A DNA stretch of 64,000 bases from Gammaproteobacteria bacterium (GCA_020849475.1 JADLGE010000075.1:23332-87331), one strand, 5' to 3'; positions 8,293-19,055 are shown, counted from the stretch's first letter. Program-made: numbers and translations. The notes: generated by a model not told the origin, from the letters alone.

Positions 8293-10031
8293 GCGCGCGC
8301 AACGAGGCCCGTCGCGAACTCAAGCTGCGTCGTCGCGTCGTGGTGGGGCTGTTCGTGCTCGGCGCGGCGGTGCTGTCATGGCGCGCCATCGACCTGCAGG
8401 TCAACAAGCGCGAGTTTTTGCAGAACCATGGCGATGCACGCTATCTGCGCGTGGAACGCATCGACGCCAATCGCGGCATGATTCTGGACCGCAACGGTGA
8501 GCCGCTGGCCATCAGCACGCCCACGCAGTCGGCGTGGGTGCAGCCGCGTCGCTTCGTGGAGTCCAAGGATAAATGGCCCAAGCTCGCCAAGATCCTCGGC
8601 ATTCCTCTCGACCAGATCGAAGCGCTGATCATGCCGCGCCTGGAAAAGAAGTTCGTCTACCTGCAGCGCCATCTCACGCCCGATGAAGGCGACGCCTTGA
8701 AGCGTCTCGAAATCCCCGGTCTCAATCTGCAGGAAGAGCAGCGTCGCTATTATCCGGCTGGTGAAGTGGCGGCGCACATCCTCGGCTTCACCAACGTTGA
8801 CGACCAGGGCCAGGAAGGCGTGGAGCTGTCCTACGATCACATCCTCAAGGGCGAGCCCGGCCAGCGCCGCGTGATCAAGGATCGTATCGGTCGTGTGGTG
8901 GAAGACGTCGAGCGTCTGCGTGCCACGCGTCCCGGCCGTGATGTGTATCTGAGCATCGATCAGCGCATTCAATACGCCGCCTATCGCGCGCTCAAGATAG
9001 CGGTGCAACAGAACGAAGCGCGCGCCGGCATGATGGTGGTGGTCGACCCGCGCAGCGGCGAAGTGCTGGCGCTGGTCAATCAGCCGTCCTTCAATCCCAA
9101 CAACCGCGACAACCTTAACAGTGAGCGTTATCGCAATCGCGCCGTCACCGACCTGTTCGAACCGGGCTCGACCTTGAAGCCTTTTACCTTGGCGGCAGCG
9201 CTGGAGAGTGGCCAGTACAAGCCGGAATCCACCGTGGACACTTCGCCGGGCCGCTTCAAGATCGGCAAGGACACCGTGCGTGACATCAAGAATTACGGCG
9301 TGCTCGACCTCGGCGGCATCATCCAGAATTCAAGCAACGTCGGCGCCAGCAAGGTTGCGCTGTCGCTCGAACCGGAAGTGTTGTGGAAAGCCCTTCGTGA
9401 TTTCGGTTTCGGATCGATTTCGGAAATCGCGCTGCCCGGTGAAGGCTACGGGCGTTTGAACGAATATCGCAACTGGAGCGAGATCGAACACGCCACGCTG
9501 GCTTTCGGTTACGGACTGTCGGTCACCGCCGCGCAGCTCGCGCGCGCCTACACGGTGCTCGCGAACGATGGCTGGATGCAGCCCTTGAGTATCGTCAAGC
9601 TCGATGAGATCGGACCGCGCAAGCGCATCATCAGCGCCAATACCGCGCAGGAAATCCGTCGCATGCTGACGCGCGTGATCACCAAGGGCACCGGCGCCCT
9701 GGCGGCGGTGCCGGGTTATTCGGTGGCGGGCAAGACCGGCACGGTGCACAAATCGATAAGCTCAGGCTATGCCGAGCATCGCTATCGTTCGCTGTTCGCC
9801 GGCATGATTCCGGCCGAGAACCCGCGCCTGGTGGCGGTGGTCATCATCGATGAGCCGCAGCGCGGCGTGTATTTCGGCGGCAAGGTCGCGGCGCCGGTAT
9901 TTGCCAGCGTCATGCGCGATGCGGTGCGCATTCTCAACATCCCGCCCGATCAGCCGGTGCAGGCCACGCCCGAAGCGGTATGGCTGGCTACCGGCCATGA
10001 TGGCGATCGCGCCGCGGAGTCGACGCAATGA
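8289..10031 (+). CDS. ftsI: Septal peptidoglycan transpeptidase (PBP3)
   Basis: A 580-residue class B penicillin-binding protein that cross-links septal peptidoglycan together with FtsW. The ATG at 8289 overlaps the ftsL stop and gives a short basic cytoplasmic tail, a transmembrane helix (about 17-32) and a periplasmic dimerisation domain (about 55-215). The transpeptidase domain carries the three active-site motifs: STLK at 294-297 with catalytic Ser294, SSN at 348-350, and KTGT at 482-485. The frame is open far upstream of 8289, but that part only shadows ftsL. Confidence 0.96.
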   Translation: MSARNEARRELKLRRRVVVGLFVLGAAVLSWRAIDLQVNKREFLQNHGDARYLRVERIDANRGMILDRNGEPLAISTPTQSAWVQPRRFVESKDKWPKLAKILGIPLDQIEALIMPRLEKKFVYLQRHLTPDEGDALKRLEIPGLNLQEEQRRYYPAGEVAAHILGFTNVDDQGQEGVELSYDHILKGEPGQRRVIKDRIGRVVEDVERLRATRPGRDVYLSIDQRIQYAAYRALKIAVQQNEARAGMMVVVDPRSGEVLALVNQPSFNPNNRDNLNSERYRNRAVTDLFEPGSTLKPFTLAAALESGQYKPESTVDTSPGRFKIGKDTVRDIKNYGVLDLGGIIQNSSNVGASKVALSLEPEVLWKALRDFGFGSISEIALPGEGYGRLNEYRNWSEIEHATLAFGYGLSVTAAQLARAYTVLANDGWMQPLSIVKLDEIGPRKRIISANTAQEIRRMLTRVITKGTGALAAVPGYSVAGKTGTVHKSISSGYAEHRYRSLFAGMIPAENPRLVAVVIIDEPQRGVYFGGKVAAPVFASVMRDAVRILNIPPDQPVQATPEAVWLATGHDGDRAAESTQ

Positions 10032-11518
10032 TGGCCAGCACGCTCGCTCATGGCGTCAGGCTCTCGAGTTTGCTGCACGACCTCGTGACGGTGCCGCGCC
10101 CGCTCGACCGGCATATCGAAGACATCACGCTGGACAGCCGCGAAGCGCGGCCCGGCAGTTGCTTCATCGCGTTGGGCGGGCACACGGACGACGGCGCCCA
10201 TTACGCCGCCGATGCCATTGCGCGCGGCGCCATCGCCGTCATCGCCGAGCGTCCGTTGACGAATCTGCGACCCGATGTGCCGTGCCTGCACAGCGCCGAC
10301 CTGCGTCAGCATCTGGGCACCATTGCCAACCGCTTTTTCGATACGCCGTCGGCGGCGCTCAAGCTGTGTGCGATTACCGGCACCAATGGCAAGACCACGG
10401 TCGCCCATCTCGTCGCGCAGGCCGTTGAGCTCATGGGTGACGCGGCCGGCTATATCGGCACGCTGGGCGCCGGTGATTTACGTCATTTGCAGCCGCTCGC
10501 CAACACCACGCCCGACATCATCACCATCAATCGTTGCCTGGCGGCTAGCCGTGCGCGCGGTTGCCGCGTGGTGGCATTGGAAGCGTCTTCCCACGCGCTT
10601 GCGCAGCAGCGTCTCGCCGGCCTCGCCATCCACGTTGGCGCATTCACCAATCTCGGCCATGACCATCTCGATTATCACATCGACATCGACGCCTATGGCG
10701 CGGCCAAGCGACGTTTGTTCGCGCATCCTGATCTCAAGGGCGCGGTGATCAATATCGATGACGCACTCGGTGCGCAGATAGCGCTCGGCCGTCCGTCCTC
10801 CGCCAGCTTGTGGACCTGCTCGTCGCGCGATGGCAATGCGCGCCTGCGCGCTGACGGCATCGTGGCGGTCGCCAGCGGCATGCAGTTCACGCTCGATATC
10901 GATGGCTGGCGCCAACGCATCGCGAGCCGACTTGCCGGCCGCTTCAACGTCGACAATCTGCTCGTCGTGTGCGGGTTGTTGCTGGCCTGCGATTACGCGC
11001 CGCAAGCGGTGGCCGCGGTTTTGCCCCTGCTGCGCGGCGTCAGCGGTCGCGCCGAGGAATGTGGGCGCAGTCGGCGGGGCGCGCGGGTGTTCGTCGATTA
11101 TGCCCACACGCCGGACAGTCTCGCCGCCATCCTGGCAACGCTGCGCGAGTTGACGCCGCGTCGCATCGTGGTGGTGTTCGGTTGCGGCGGCGGACGTGAT
11201 CGCAGCAAGCGGCCGGTGATGGGCGCCATCGCCGAGCGCGACGCCGAGCGCGTGATAGTGACGTCCGACAATCCGCGCGATGAAGACGCGGCGACCATTG
11301 CCGACGAGATCCGTGCCGGCATGCGCGCCCCGCACAATGCCAGCGTGGTGCTCGATCGCGCGGCGGCGATTCGTCTGGCCGTGAGCGAAGCGCAAGACGG
11401 CGACTTCGTGCTCATCGCCGGCAAGGGCCATGAGCGCACGCAGGAAAGCGCCGGCCAGGTTTCGGCGTTCAGCGATCATGCGGAAATCGACCGCGCCTTG
11501 GCAGAGAGCAACCCATGA
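10028..11518 (+). CDS. murE: UDP-MurNAc-L-Ala-D-Glu:meso-diaminopimelate ligase
   Basis: A 496-residue Mur ligase that adds the third residue of the peptidoglycan stem peptide in the cytoplasm. The ATP-binding loop is GTNGKTT (118-124). The C-terminal domain contains SDNPRDEDAATI; the DNPR motif marks enzymes that use meso-diaminopimelate rather than lysine, as expected for a Gram-negative cell wall. The C-terminal VLIAGKGHERTQE is also typical. It overlaps ftsI and murF by 4 bases each. Confidence 0.97.
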   Translation: MMASTLAHGVRLSSLLHDLVTVPRPLDRHIEDITLDSREARPGSCFIALGGHTDDGAHYAADAIARGAIAVIAERPLTNLRPDVPCLHSADLRQHLGTIANRFFDTPSAALKLCAITGTNGKTTVAHLVAQAVELMGDAAGYIGTLGAGDLRHLQPLANTTPDIITINRCLAASRARGCRVVALEASSHALAQQRLAGLAIHVGAFTNLGHDHLDYHIDIDAYGAAKRRLFAHPDLKGAVINIDDALGAQIALGRPSSASLWTCSSRDGNARLRADGIVAVASGMQFTLDIDGWRQRIASRLAGRFNVDNLLVVCGLLLACDYAPQAVAAVLPLLRGVSGRAEECGRSRRGARVFVDYAHTPDSLAAILATLRELTPRRIVVVFGCGGGRDRSKRPVMGAIAERDAERVIVTSDNPRDEDAATIADEIRAGMRAPHNASVVLDRAAAIRLAVSEAQDGDFVLIAGKGHERTQESAGQVSAFSDHAEIDRALAESNP

Positions 11519-12879
11519 TCAGCATGACGCTCAGCGCCGCCGCTGCCGCGCTCGATGCACAATTTTGCGCCGACGACCGCACCTTCAATGGCGCCAGCAC
11601 CGACACCCGCAGCTTGGGCCCCGGCCAGTTGTTCTTCGCACTGCGCGGCCCGAATTTCGACGCCCACGAGAAACTCGACGAAGCCCAGGCGGCCGGCGCG
11701 GTCGCCGCAGTGGTCGAGCGCGCCATGCCCTCGCGCCTGCCGCAGCTGTTGGTGGCCGATACGCGCGCCGCGCTGGGCCAGCTCGCGCGCGCCTGGCGTC
11801 AACGCTTTGACATTCCGGTGCTGGCCGTGACCGGCAGCGCGGGCAAGACCACCGTCAAGGAAATGCTTGCCGCCATCATGCGCACCCAGGGGCCGGTGCT
11901 CGCCACCCGTGGCAATTTCAATAACGACATCGGCCTGCCCTTGACGCTCTTCCAACTCGATGCCAGCCACCGCGCGGCGGTGCTGGAAATGGGCGCCAAC
12001 CATGTCGGCGACATCACCTTGCTGGTGGCTATCGCGCGTCCGCATATCGGTGTCATCACCTTGTGCGCGCCCGGCCACCTCGAAGGCTTCGGCAGCATCG
12101 AAGGCGTGGCGCGCACCAAGGGCGAGATGTTTGCCGGTCTGCCCGACGACGGCATCGCGATTCTCAACGCCGATGACGCGCAGGCGCCTTTGTGGCGCGA
12201 ACTCGCGGGCAAGCGCCGCGTGTCGAGTTTCGGTCTATCGGCGGATTTCCGCGCCGAGAATATTCAAGCGACGGCGGACGGCAGCGTATTCACCCTGCGC
12301 TCGCCCGCTGGCGCCATCGAAATAACGCTCAAGCATCGCGGTCTGCACAACGTGCGCAATGCCTTGGCCGCCGCCGCTGCCGCGAGCGCCGCCGGCGTGT
12401 CCCTCGCTGACATCCAGCGCGGACTGGCCGAGGCGGGCATCGTCAAAGGCCGTCTGCAGTATCGCGCCGGCAGTGTCGGCTGTCGCATCATCGACGACAG
12501 TTACAACGCCAACCCTGCCTCCGTGGCGGCCGCCATCGCGGTGCTGGGCAGCGAGCCGGCGCCGCGCTGGCTGGTGTTCGGCGACATGCGCGAGCTCGGG
12601 CCCGATGCCGTCGACTATCACCGCGAAGTCGGCGCGCAGGCCGCCGCCGCCGGCGTCACGCAGTTATTCACCTACGGCGCGCTGGCGCGCCATGCCGCGG
12701 AGCGTTTCGCGGGCTTCGCGCAGCATGCCGACTCGCACGGCAATCTGCTGGCCGCCCTGCGCGCGGCCTTGTCCGAGGCGGCCAATGCGCCGCCGACTCT
12801 GTTGATCAAAGGTTCGCGCGCCATGGCGCTCGACGAGGTGGCGAATGCGCTCGCCGAAGGGAGTGATGTCGCGTGTTGA
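11515..12879 (+). CDS. murF: UDP-MurNAc-tripeptide:D-Ala-D-Ala ligase
   Basis: MurF adds the D-alanyl-D-alanine dipeptide to complete the UDP-MurNAc pentapeptide. The 454-residue product has the N-terminal substrate domain ([22 protein letters not shown]), the ATP loop GSAGKTT (106-112) followed by [17 protein letters not shown] in the central domain, and [17 protein letters not shown] starting the C-terminal domain. Its last bases overlap the mraY start region. Confidence 0.97.
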   Translation: MISMTLSAAAAALDAQFCADDRTFNGASTDTRSLGPGQLFFALRGPNFDAHEKLDEAQAAGAVAAVVERAMPSRLPQLLVADTRAALGQLARAWRQRFDIPVLAVTGSAGKTTVKEMLAAIMRTQGPVLATRGNFNNDIGLPLTLFQLDASHRAAVLEMGANHVGDITLLVAIARPHIGVITLCAPGHLEGFGSIEGVARTKGEMFAGLPDDGIAILNADDAQAPLWRELAGKRRVSSFGLSADFRAENIQATADGSVFTLRSPAGAIEITLKHRGLHNVRNALAAAAAASAAGVSLADIQRGLAEAGIVKGRLQYRAGSVGCRIIDDSYNANPASVAAAIAVLGSEPAPRWLVFGDMRELGPDAVDYHREVGAQAAAAGVTQLFTYGALARHAAERFAGFAQHADSHGNLLAALRAALSEAANAPPTLLIKGSRAMALDEVANALAEGSDVAC

Positions 12880-13955
12880 TGGTGCTTGCGGAATGGCTGG
12901 CGAAGTATCACTCCGGTTTCGATGTGTTCCGGTACCTGACGCTGCGCACGATTCTCGGGGTGCTGACCTCGCTGTTCATCGCGCTCATGGTCGGCCCCAA
13001 GATGATTCACTATCTTGCCAAGTTCCAGATTGGCCAGACCATCCGTGAGGACGGCCCGCAGTCGCATTTGTCCAAGGCCGGCACGCCGACCATGGGCGGG
13101 CTTTTGATCCTGGTCTCGATCGCCGCCAGCACACTGCTGTGGAGCAATCTCAACAATCGCTTCGTGTGGATAGTGCTGGTCACGACCTTGGTGTTCGGCG
13201 CGGTCGGCTGGTACGACGATTACCTGAAGCTCGTGCGTCGCAATTCCAAGGGACTCGCCGCGCGCTACAAGATGTTCTGGCAGTCGCTCGGCGCGCTGGC
13301 GGCGGCGGCGGCCTTGTTCTTCACCGCGCAGTCGCCGACCGAAACGCAGCTCATCGTGCCGCTGGTGAAAAGCGTGGCGCTCGATCTCGGCTGGATGTAT
13401 TTCGTGGTGGCCTACTGCGTGATTGTCGGCACCAGCAACGCGGTCAATCTCACCGACGGTCTCGACGGCCTGGCGGTGCTGCCGACCGTGATGGTGGCGG
13501 CGGCGCTGATCGTGTTTGCCTACGTGGCCGGCAATATCAAGTTCGCCCATTACCTGGCGGTGCCCTATGTGCACGGCGTCGGTGAGATCTGCGTGTTCTG
13601 CGGCGCCATCGTCGGCGCGGGCTTGGGCTTCCTGTGGTTCAACACCTATCCGGCCATGGTCTTCATGGGGGATATCGGCGCACTGGCGCTCGGCGCCGCC
13701 ATCGGCACGGTGGCGCTGACCGTGCGCCAGGAACTGGTGCTGGTGATCATGGGCGGCGTGTTCGTGATGGAGACGGTGTCGGTCATCCTGCAGGTGGCAT
13801 CGTTCAAGCTGACCGGCCGCCGCATTTTCCGCATGGCGCCCATCCATCATCATTTCGAATTGAAGGGCTGGCCCGAACCGCGCGTCATCGTGCGTTTCTG
13901 GATTATCACCGTGGTGCTGGTGCTGGCGGCGCTGGCGACCTTGAAGATCCGTTGA
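12873..13955 (+). CDS. mraY: Phospho-MurNAc-pentapeptide translocase
   Basis: MraY transfers phospho-MurNAc-pentapeptide to undecaprenyl phosphate, making lipid I at the inner membrane. The 360-residue polytopic protein has about ten hydrophobic segments and the family landmarks [20 protein letters not shown], the Asp-rich loop [35 protein letters not shown] and the histidine cluster [15 protein letters not shown] start at 12873 is preferred: AAGGGAG lies 9 bases upstream and the length equals E. coli MraY. An ATG at 12879 overlapping the murF stop is the alternative. Confidence 0.96.
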   Translation: MLMVLAEWLAKYHSGFDVFRYLTLRTILGVLTSLFIALMVGPKMIHYLAKFQIGQTIREDGPQSHLSKAGTPTMGGLLILVSIAASTLLWSNLNNRFVWIVLVTTLVFGAVGWYDDYLKLVRRNSKGLAARYKMFWQSLGALAAAAALFFTAQSPTETQLIVPLVKSVALDLGWMYFVVAYCVIVGTSNAVNLTDGLDGLAVLPTVMVAAALIVFAYVAGNIKFAHYLAVPYVHGVGEICVFCGAIVGAGLGFLWFNTYPAMVFMGDIGALALGAAIGTVALTVRQELVLVIMGGVFVMETVSVILQVASFKLTGRRIFRMAPIHHHFELKGWPEPRVIVRFWIITVVLVLAALATLKIR

Positions 13956-13957
13956 TC

Positions 13958-15328
13958 ATGACGACCATGACCGCGAACAAAAGCATCACCACCGACACGC
14001 TGGCCGATTACGCGGTGGTCGGGCTTGGCATCACGGGCCTGTCCTGTGTGCGTTATCTCGCCGCGCGGGGCGTGTCGGTAGTGGCCATGGACAGCCGTGA
14101 AACGCCGCCCAATCTCAACGCCGTGCGCGAGGAATTTCCGGACGTCACCGTCATCACCGGCGCGCTCGACGCCGAGACTTTGCGCCGTTGCCGTCACATC
14201 GTGCTGAGCCCGGGGCTGTCGCTGGCCGAGCCCGCGATTGCCGCCACACTGGCGGCCGGCGTGGAAGTGATCGGTGATATCGAACTGTTCGCGCGCGCCG
14301 CCAATGCGCCCGTCATTGCCATCACCGGCACCAATGGCAAGAGCACCGTCACGACCTTGGTGGCGCGCATGCTCGAGGCCGATGGTTATCGCGTCAAGGT
14401 CGGTGGCAACCTTGGCACGCCGGCTCTTGATCTGTTGGACGTGCCGGCGCCCGATTGCTACGTGCTGGAACTGTCGAGCTTTCAACTCGAGACCACCAGC
14501 AGCTTGGCGCCGCGCGTGGCCTGTATTCTCAACATCACGCCCGATCATCTCGACCGCTATGGCAGCTTCGCCGACTACCGCGATGCCAAGGCGCGCATTC
14601 TCGCGCGCGCCGCGCAGGTGGTGGTGAATGGCGATGACGACGTGGCGCGACAATTGCCGTGCGCCGCGCCGCTTACCGTGTTCACGCTCGCCGAGCCGGG
14701 CGCGGAGCAATACGGACTCAAAGTCGAGCCGCAGGGCGAATACCTGGCCGGCCCCCACGGCACACACCTGGCGGCCAGCGCGCTGACGCTGGTGGGTCGC
14801 CACAACATAGCCAATGCGCTGGCCGCACTTGCGGTGTGTCACGCTTTCGGCGCACGCGGCCAGGCGCTGCTCACTGCCCTGGCGAGTTTCTGCGGGCTCG
14901 ATCATCGCGCGCAGTGGGTCGCGACCATCGCCGGCGTGCGTTACATCAATGATTCCAAGGCCACCAATTCCGGGGCGGCCTGCGCCACTATCCGCGGCCT
15001 GTGTCACGCGCAGGGCGGGGTGCTGATCGCCGGCGGCGAAGCCAAGGAGCCGGACTTCAGCGAATTCGCCGACACCGTCGTCGCACATATGCATACGGTG
15101 GTGTTGATCGGCCGCGCCGCGCCGATGTTCGCGGCCGCCATCAATGGCCGCATCGCGACCGTGTTCGCCACCGACATGCGTGGCGCGGTCGCGGCCGCGG
15201 CGGCGGCCGCGCACGAGGGCGACATGGTGCTGCTGTCACCTGCCTGTGCGAGTTTCGACATGTTCGCCAACTACGCGGCCCGTGGCATGGCGTTTCGCGA
15301 TGCCGTGCTCGAAAGGGTGCCGTCATGA
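13958..15328 (+). CDS. murD: UDP-MurNAc-L-alanine:D-glutamate ligase
   Basis: MurD adds D-glutamate to UDP-MurNAc-L-alanine. The 456-residue product has a Rossmann-like N-terminal domain (YAVVGLGITGLSCVRYLAAR), the ATP loop GTNGKST (about 124-130), ELSSFQLETT and LNITPDHLDRYGSFADY in the central domain, and YINDSKATNSGA in the C-terminal domain. The ATG at 13958, two bases after the mraY stop, is chosen; an open frame further upstream is only the shadow of mraY. It overlaps ftsW by 4 bases. Confidence 0.97.
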   Translation: MTTMTANKSITTDTLADYAVVGLGITGLSCVRYLAARGVSVVAMDSRETPPNLNAVREEFPDVTVITGALDAETLRRCRHIVLSPGLSLAEPAIAATLAAGVEVIGDIELFARAANAPVIAITGTNGKSTVTTLVARMLEADGYRVKVGGNLGTPALDLLDVPAPDCYVLELSSFQLETTSSLAPRVACILNITPDHLDRYGSFADYRDAKARILARAAQVVVNGDDDVARQLPCAAPLTVFTLAEPGAEQYGLKVEPQGEYLAGPHGTHLAASALTLVGRHNIANALAALAVCHAFGARGQALLTALASFCGLDHRAQWVATIAGVRYINDSKATNSGAACATIRGLCHAQGGVLIAGGEAKEPDFSEFADTVVAHMHTVVLIGRAAPMFAAAINGRIATVFATDMRGAVAAAAAAAHEGDMVLLSPACASFDMFANYAARGMAFRDAVLERVPS

Positions 15329-16584
15329 GCGTCACGGCTGAAGCCATTGGTCAGGCCAAGGCGCAGCCCGCGCGCGCCGAGGCCGTGCCTTTGCCGTATG
15401 ACATCTGGCTCATCGGCGGCGCTTTCGCGCTGTTGTGCGTAGGCTTGATCATGGTGGTCTCGACCTCGGTCTCGATAGCCGAGCATCGCGATCTGACCCA
15501 GCTCTATTACTTCAAGCGCCAGTTGTTCTCCGCCATTCTCGGCATCACCGGCGCCATCGTGCTGACACGCACGCCGCTGTCCTATTTCGAGCAGTGGAGC
15601 ACGGTGGTGCTGTTCGTCGCGATTGCGTTCCTGATTGCGGTGTTGATTCCGGGCCTGGGTCATGAAGTGAACGGCTCGATGCGCTGGCTGGGCTTCGGCT
15701 TCTTCACCATTCAGACTTCGGAGCCGGCCAAGGTGGCGGTGGCCATCTACGTGGCGGCCTACCTCGTGCGTCATATCAAGCAGGTGCGCACCGACTTCAT
15801 CGGCTTCATCAAACCGATCGGCGTCATCACCCTGATTGCCGGCCTGCTGCTGCTCGAACCGGATTTCGGCACGGCCGTGGTGTTGTTCACCACGGTGCTC
15901 GGCATGCTGTTCCTGGCCGGCGTGCCCTACATCCGTTTCTTCTTCTGGGGGCTGGCGGCGCTGAGCGCCCTGGCGGCCTTGTCGATGCTCGCGCCCTATC
16001 GCCTGGCGCGTCTCATGACCTTCATGGACCCGTGGTCCGACCCGTTCAACACCGGCTTTCAATTGACCCAGGCCTTGATTGCCTTTGGCCGTGGCGAATG
16101 GTTCGGCGTGGGCTTGGGCAATTCGGTGCAGAAGCTTTTCTACCTGCCCGAAGTGCACACCGATTTCGTGTTCGCGGTGATTGCTGAAGAGGGCGGCTTC
16201 GTTGGCTGCCTGACGGTCAGCTGTCTGTTCGTGTTCCTTATCTGGCGCATCTTCCACGTCGGCGGTCGCGCCGAGCGCGCCAACCTGCTGTTCGCCGCCT
16301 ACGTCACCTACGGCATTGGACTGCTCATTGGCATCCAGGCTTTCGTCAACATCGGCGTGAACATGGGCATCCTGCCGACCAAGGGACTGCCGCTGCCGTT
16401 CCTGAGCTATGGCAGCAACAACCTGGTGGTCACGCTGGGGGCGATAGGCATCGCCTTGCGCGCCGGTATCGAAGCCCATGAAGTCACGTATCCGCGCGCG
16501 ACCGCGCCGCAGATCATGACGGCGCCGCCGACCTCCGGTAGTGAGGATGATGAGTACGATGACGAGGAGCGCGATGATGACTAG
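15325..16584 (+). CDS. ftsW: Septal peptidoglycan glycosyltransferase FtsW
   Basis: A 419-residue SEDS-family membrane protein that polymerises lipid II at the septum with FtsI. About ten transmembrane segments are visible. Signature stretches are MRWLGFGFFTIQTSEPAK, LLEPDFGTAVVLF, NTGFQLTQALIAFGRGEWFG with GLGNSVQKLFYLPEVHTDF, and PTKGLPLPFLSYG near the C-terminus. The tail is strongly acidic (SEDDEYDDEERDDD). The ATG at 15325 overlaps the murD stop. The gene ends inside the murG start region. Confidence 0.96.
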   Translation: MSVTAEAIGQAKAQPARAEAVPLPYDIWLIGGAFALLCVGLIMVVSTSVSIAEHRDLTQLYYFKRQLFSAILGITGAIVLTRTPLSYFEQWSTVVLFVAIAFLIAVLIPGLGHEVNGSMRWLGFGFFTIQTSEPAKVAVAIYVAAYLVRHIKQVRTDFIGFIKPIGVITLIAGLLLLEPDFGTAVVLFTTVLGMLFLAGVPYIRFFFWGLAALSALAALSMLAPYRLARLMTFMDPWSDPFNTGFQLTQALIAFGRGEWFGVGLGNSVQKLFYLPEVHTDFVFAVIAEEGGFVGCLTVSCLFVFLIWRIFHVGGRAERANLLFAAYVTYGIGLLIGIQAFVNIGVNMGILPTKGLPLPFLSYGSNNLVVTLGAIGIALRAGIEAHEVTYPRATAPQIMTAPPTSGSEDDEYDDEERDDD

Positions 16585-17656
16585 AACCGTCATGATCGTC
16601 GCCGGCGGCACCGGGGGGCATGTCTATCCAGGTCTGGCCGTGGCCGAAGCGCTGCGCGCGCGTGATGTGCAACTGCACTGGATGGGCACCGAGCGCGGCA
16701 TCGAAGCGCGTGTGGTGCCACTGGCCGGCGTGCCGCTCACCACCATTCCTGTCAGCGGTCTGCGTCGTCGCGGCTGGTGGCGCTGGTTGGCCGCGCCTTT
16801 CGGCGTGAGCTATGCCATCTGGTGCGCATTGGCGGCCATGCGTCGCATCCGTCCGCAGGTGGTGCTGGGCATGGGCGGCTTCGTCAGCGGTCCGGGCGGC
16901 ATTGCCGCGTGGCTGACGCGCCGGCCGCTGATCATTCACGAACAGAACGCGGTGCCCGGACTTTCCAATCGCATCCTCGCCCACTTCGCGCGGCGCGTGT
17001 TGCAGGGTTTTCCGGGCAGTTTCGCCGCCAAGGTCCATGCCATCACCACCGGCAATCCGGTGCGCGCCGACATCGCCGCCATCAGCGCGCCGCGTGCGCG
17101 CACGCACGACGGTGGTCCGTTGAACGTACTGGTGTTCGGCGGCAGCCGCGGTGCGCGCGCGCTCAACGAGCACGTGCCGCAGGCGTTGGCACAGTGCGGC
17201 ATCGAGAATCTCCGCGTGCGTCATCAATGTGGCGCCGACGATGTGGCCGCCACCGCAGCGCGCTACGCGCAGGCGCGCAATGTGACCGACAGCGAAGTGG
17301 TGCCTTACATCGATGACATGACCGGCGCTTACGCGTGGGCCGATCTCGTCATCGCGCGCGCAGGCGCCAGCAGCATCGCCGAGATCGCGGCCTGCGGCGT
17401 AGCCTCGATTCTCATTCCTTATCCCTATGCGGTGGACGACCACCAGTCGGCCAACGCGCGTTACCTGGCGGCTGGCAACGCCGCGGTGCTGATGTCGGAA
17501 GCCGCGCTCAGCGTCGACACCCTGGCGCGTGAAATCGCGCGACTGCTGGGCGATGCCGAGGCGCGCATGACGATGGCCGAAAGCGCACGTGCCCTGTCGC
17601 GTCCGCACGCGACGGCCGACGTCGCCGCCCAATGTCTGGAGTTCATCGATGCATGA
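16577..17656 (+). CDS. murG: Lipid II synthase (GlcNAc transferase MurG)
   Basis: MurG adds GlcNAc to lipid I on the inner face of the inner membrane, giving lipid II. The 359-residue product has two Rossmann-like domains (GT-B fold). The N-terminal glycine-rich loop is GGTGGHVYPGLAVAEAL; the C-terminal domain has FGGSRGARALNEHVP and ARAGASSIAEIAACGV, the UDP-GlcNAc site. ATG at 16577 is preferred (GAGGAG 8 bases upstream, and the IVAGGTGGH core follows directly); ATG at 16574 is equally near. It overlaps ftsW and murC. Confidence 0.96.
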   Translation: MTRTVMIVAGGTGGHVYPGLAVAEALRARDVQLHWMGTERGIEARVVPLAGVPLTTIPVSGLRRRGWWRWLAAPFGVSYAIWCALAAMRRIRPQVVLGMGGFVSGPGGIAAWLTRRPLIIHEQNAVPGLSNRILAHFARRVLQGFPGSFAAKVHAITTGNPVRADIAAISAPRARTHDGGPLNVLVFGGSRGARALNEHVPQALAQCGIENLRVRHQCGADDVAATAARYAQARNVTDSEVVPYIDDMTGAYAWADLVIARAGASSIAEIAACGVASILIPYPYAVDDHQSANARYLAAGNAAVLMSEAALSVDTLAREIARLLGDAEARMTMAESARALSRPHATADVAAQCLEFIDA

Positions 17657-19055
17657 CCCTCACGGCACGCTCATGCATCGCGTAGAGCGTATTCATTTCA
17701 TCGGCGTTGGCGGCTCGGGCATGAGCGGCATCGCTGAAGTGCTGTCGAACCTCGGCTACAAGGTCTCGGGCTCGGATCAGAGCACATCGCGCGTGACGGA
17801 GCGTCTGCGCGGCGCGGGTGTCACGGTGCTCGGTTCGCACATCGCCAGCAATGTCGACGGCGCCGACGTGGTGGTCTATTCCAGCGCCATTGCCGACGAC
17901 AATGTCGAACTGGTGGCGGCGCGCGCGCAACGCATCCCGGTGGTGCCGCGCGCCGAGATGCTGGCCGAACTCATGCGTTTCCGTCGCGGCATCTGTATCG
18001 CCGGCACCCACGGCAAGACCACCACCACCTCGCTGGTGGCGACGGTGCTGGCCGAAGCCGGCCTCGATCCGACCTTCGTGGTCGGCGGCCTGGTCAAGAG
18101 CATCAATGCCAACGCGCGACTCGGCGCCGGCCGTTACCTGGTGGCCGAAGCGGATGAGAGCGATGCTTCGTTCCTGCTGCTGCATCCGCTGGTGGCGGTG
18201 CTGACCAATGTCGATGCCGATCACATGGCGACCTATCACGGTGACTTCGCGGTGCTGAAGGCGACTTTCGTCGAATTCTTCCGCCGTCTGCCGTTTTATG
18301 GCGTGGCCTGTGTGTGTCTCGATGATGCGCAGGCGGCGTCCCTGATCCCCGAGATTCGCGCGCGCGTCATCACCTATGGCGTGCATGAAGAGGCCGACGT
18401 GCGCGGCTACGACCTGCGTCATGTCGACGGACGTGAACATTTTCGCGTGGCCTTGAAAGACGAAGCGTCGCAGCCGCAGGACGAGTTCGTGTTGAACCTG
18501 CCCGGTGAGCACAACGTGCAGAATGCCCTCGCTTCGATCGCGGTGGCGCGCGAACTCGGCGTTGATCTCGACGCCGCACGCCGCGCGCTGTCGAGCTTTC
18601 AAGGCATCGCGCGACGCTGCCAGATCCATCGCGGCATCGACATCGGCGCGCGTCGCGTGACGGTCATCGATGACTATGGTCATCACCCCAAGGAACTCGA
18701 AGCGGTGTTGAAGACCATCCGCCGCACGTTTCCGGACAAGCGCCTGGTGGTGGTGTTTCAACCGCATCGCTATACCCGCACGCGCGACCTGTTCGAGGAT
18801 TTCGCCGCCGTGCTGTCGCGCGCCGATGTGCTGGTGCTGCTCGAAGTCTATGCCGCCGGCGAAGCGCCCATTCCCGGCGCCGACGGTCGCGCCCTGGCAC
18901 GCGCCATTCGCACCCGCGGTCATATCGACCCGGTATTCGTCGCCGAACTCGGCGCGGTAAAAGATGTATTGGCCGACATCGTGCACGACGACGATGTGGT
19001 GGCGCTGCTCGGCGCCGGCAATATCGGCGGCATTGCCGAGGCCCTGGTGTCATGA
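17649..19055 (+). CDS. murC: UDP-N-acetylmuramate:L-alanine ligase
   Basis: MurC attaches L-alanine to UDP-MurNAc, starting the stem peptide. The 468-residue product shows HFIGVGGSGMSGIAEVL at the N-terminus, the ATP loop GTHGKTT (about 119-125), EADESDASFL, LTNVDADHMATYHGD and the C-terminal IDDYGHHPKELEAVL. The start ATG at 17649 overlaps the last codons of murG by 8 bases; an internal ATG at 17673 (MHRVERIHF) is possible. Confidence 0.97.
   Translation: MHDPHGTLMHRVERIHFIGVGGSGMSGIAEVLSNLGYKVSGSDQSTSRVTERLRGAGVTVLGSHIASNVDGADVVVYSSAIADDNVELVAARAQRIPVVPRAEMLAELMRFRRGICIAGTHGKTTTTSLVATVLAEAGLDPTFVVGGLVKSINANARLGAGRYLVAEADESDASFLLLHPLVAVLTNVDADHMATYHGDFAVLKATFVEFFRRLPFYGVACVCLDDAQAASLIPEIRARVITYGVHEEADVRGYDLRHVDGREHFRVALKDEASQPQDEFVLNLPGEHNVQNALASIAVARELGVDLDAARRALSSFQGIARRCQIHRGIDIGARRVTVIDDYGHHPKELEAVLKTIRRTFPDKRLVVVFQPHRYTRTRDLFEDFAAVLSRADVLVLLEVYAAGEAPIPGADGRALARAIRTRGHIDPVFVAELGAVKDVLADIVHDDDVVALLGAGNIGGIAEALVS

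Noticed and set aside
13850..15214. 454-codon minus-strand open frame opposite murD
   Set aside because: Shadow of murD with composition typical of GC-rich antisense frames.
13634..15328. Apparent 564-residue MurD with a long N-terminal extension
   Set aside because: The extension is an alternate frame of mraY; MurD aligns from 13958.
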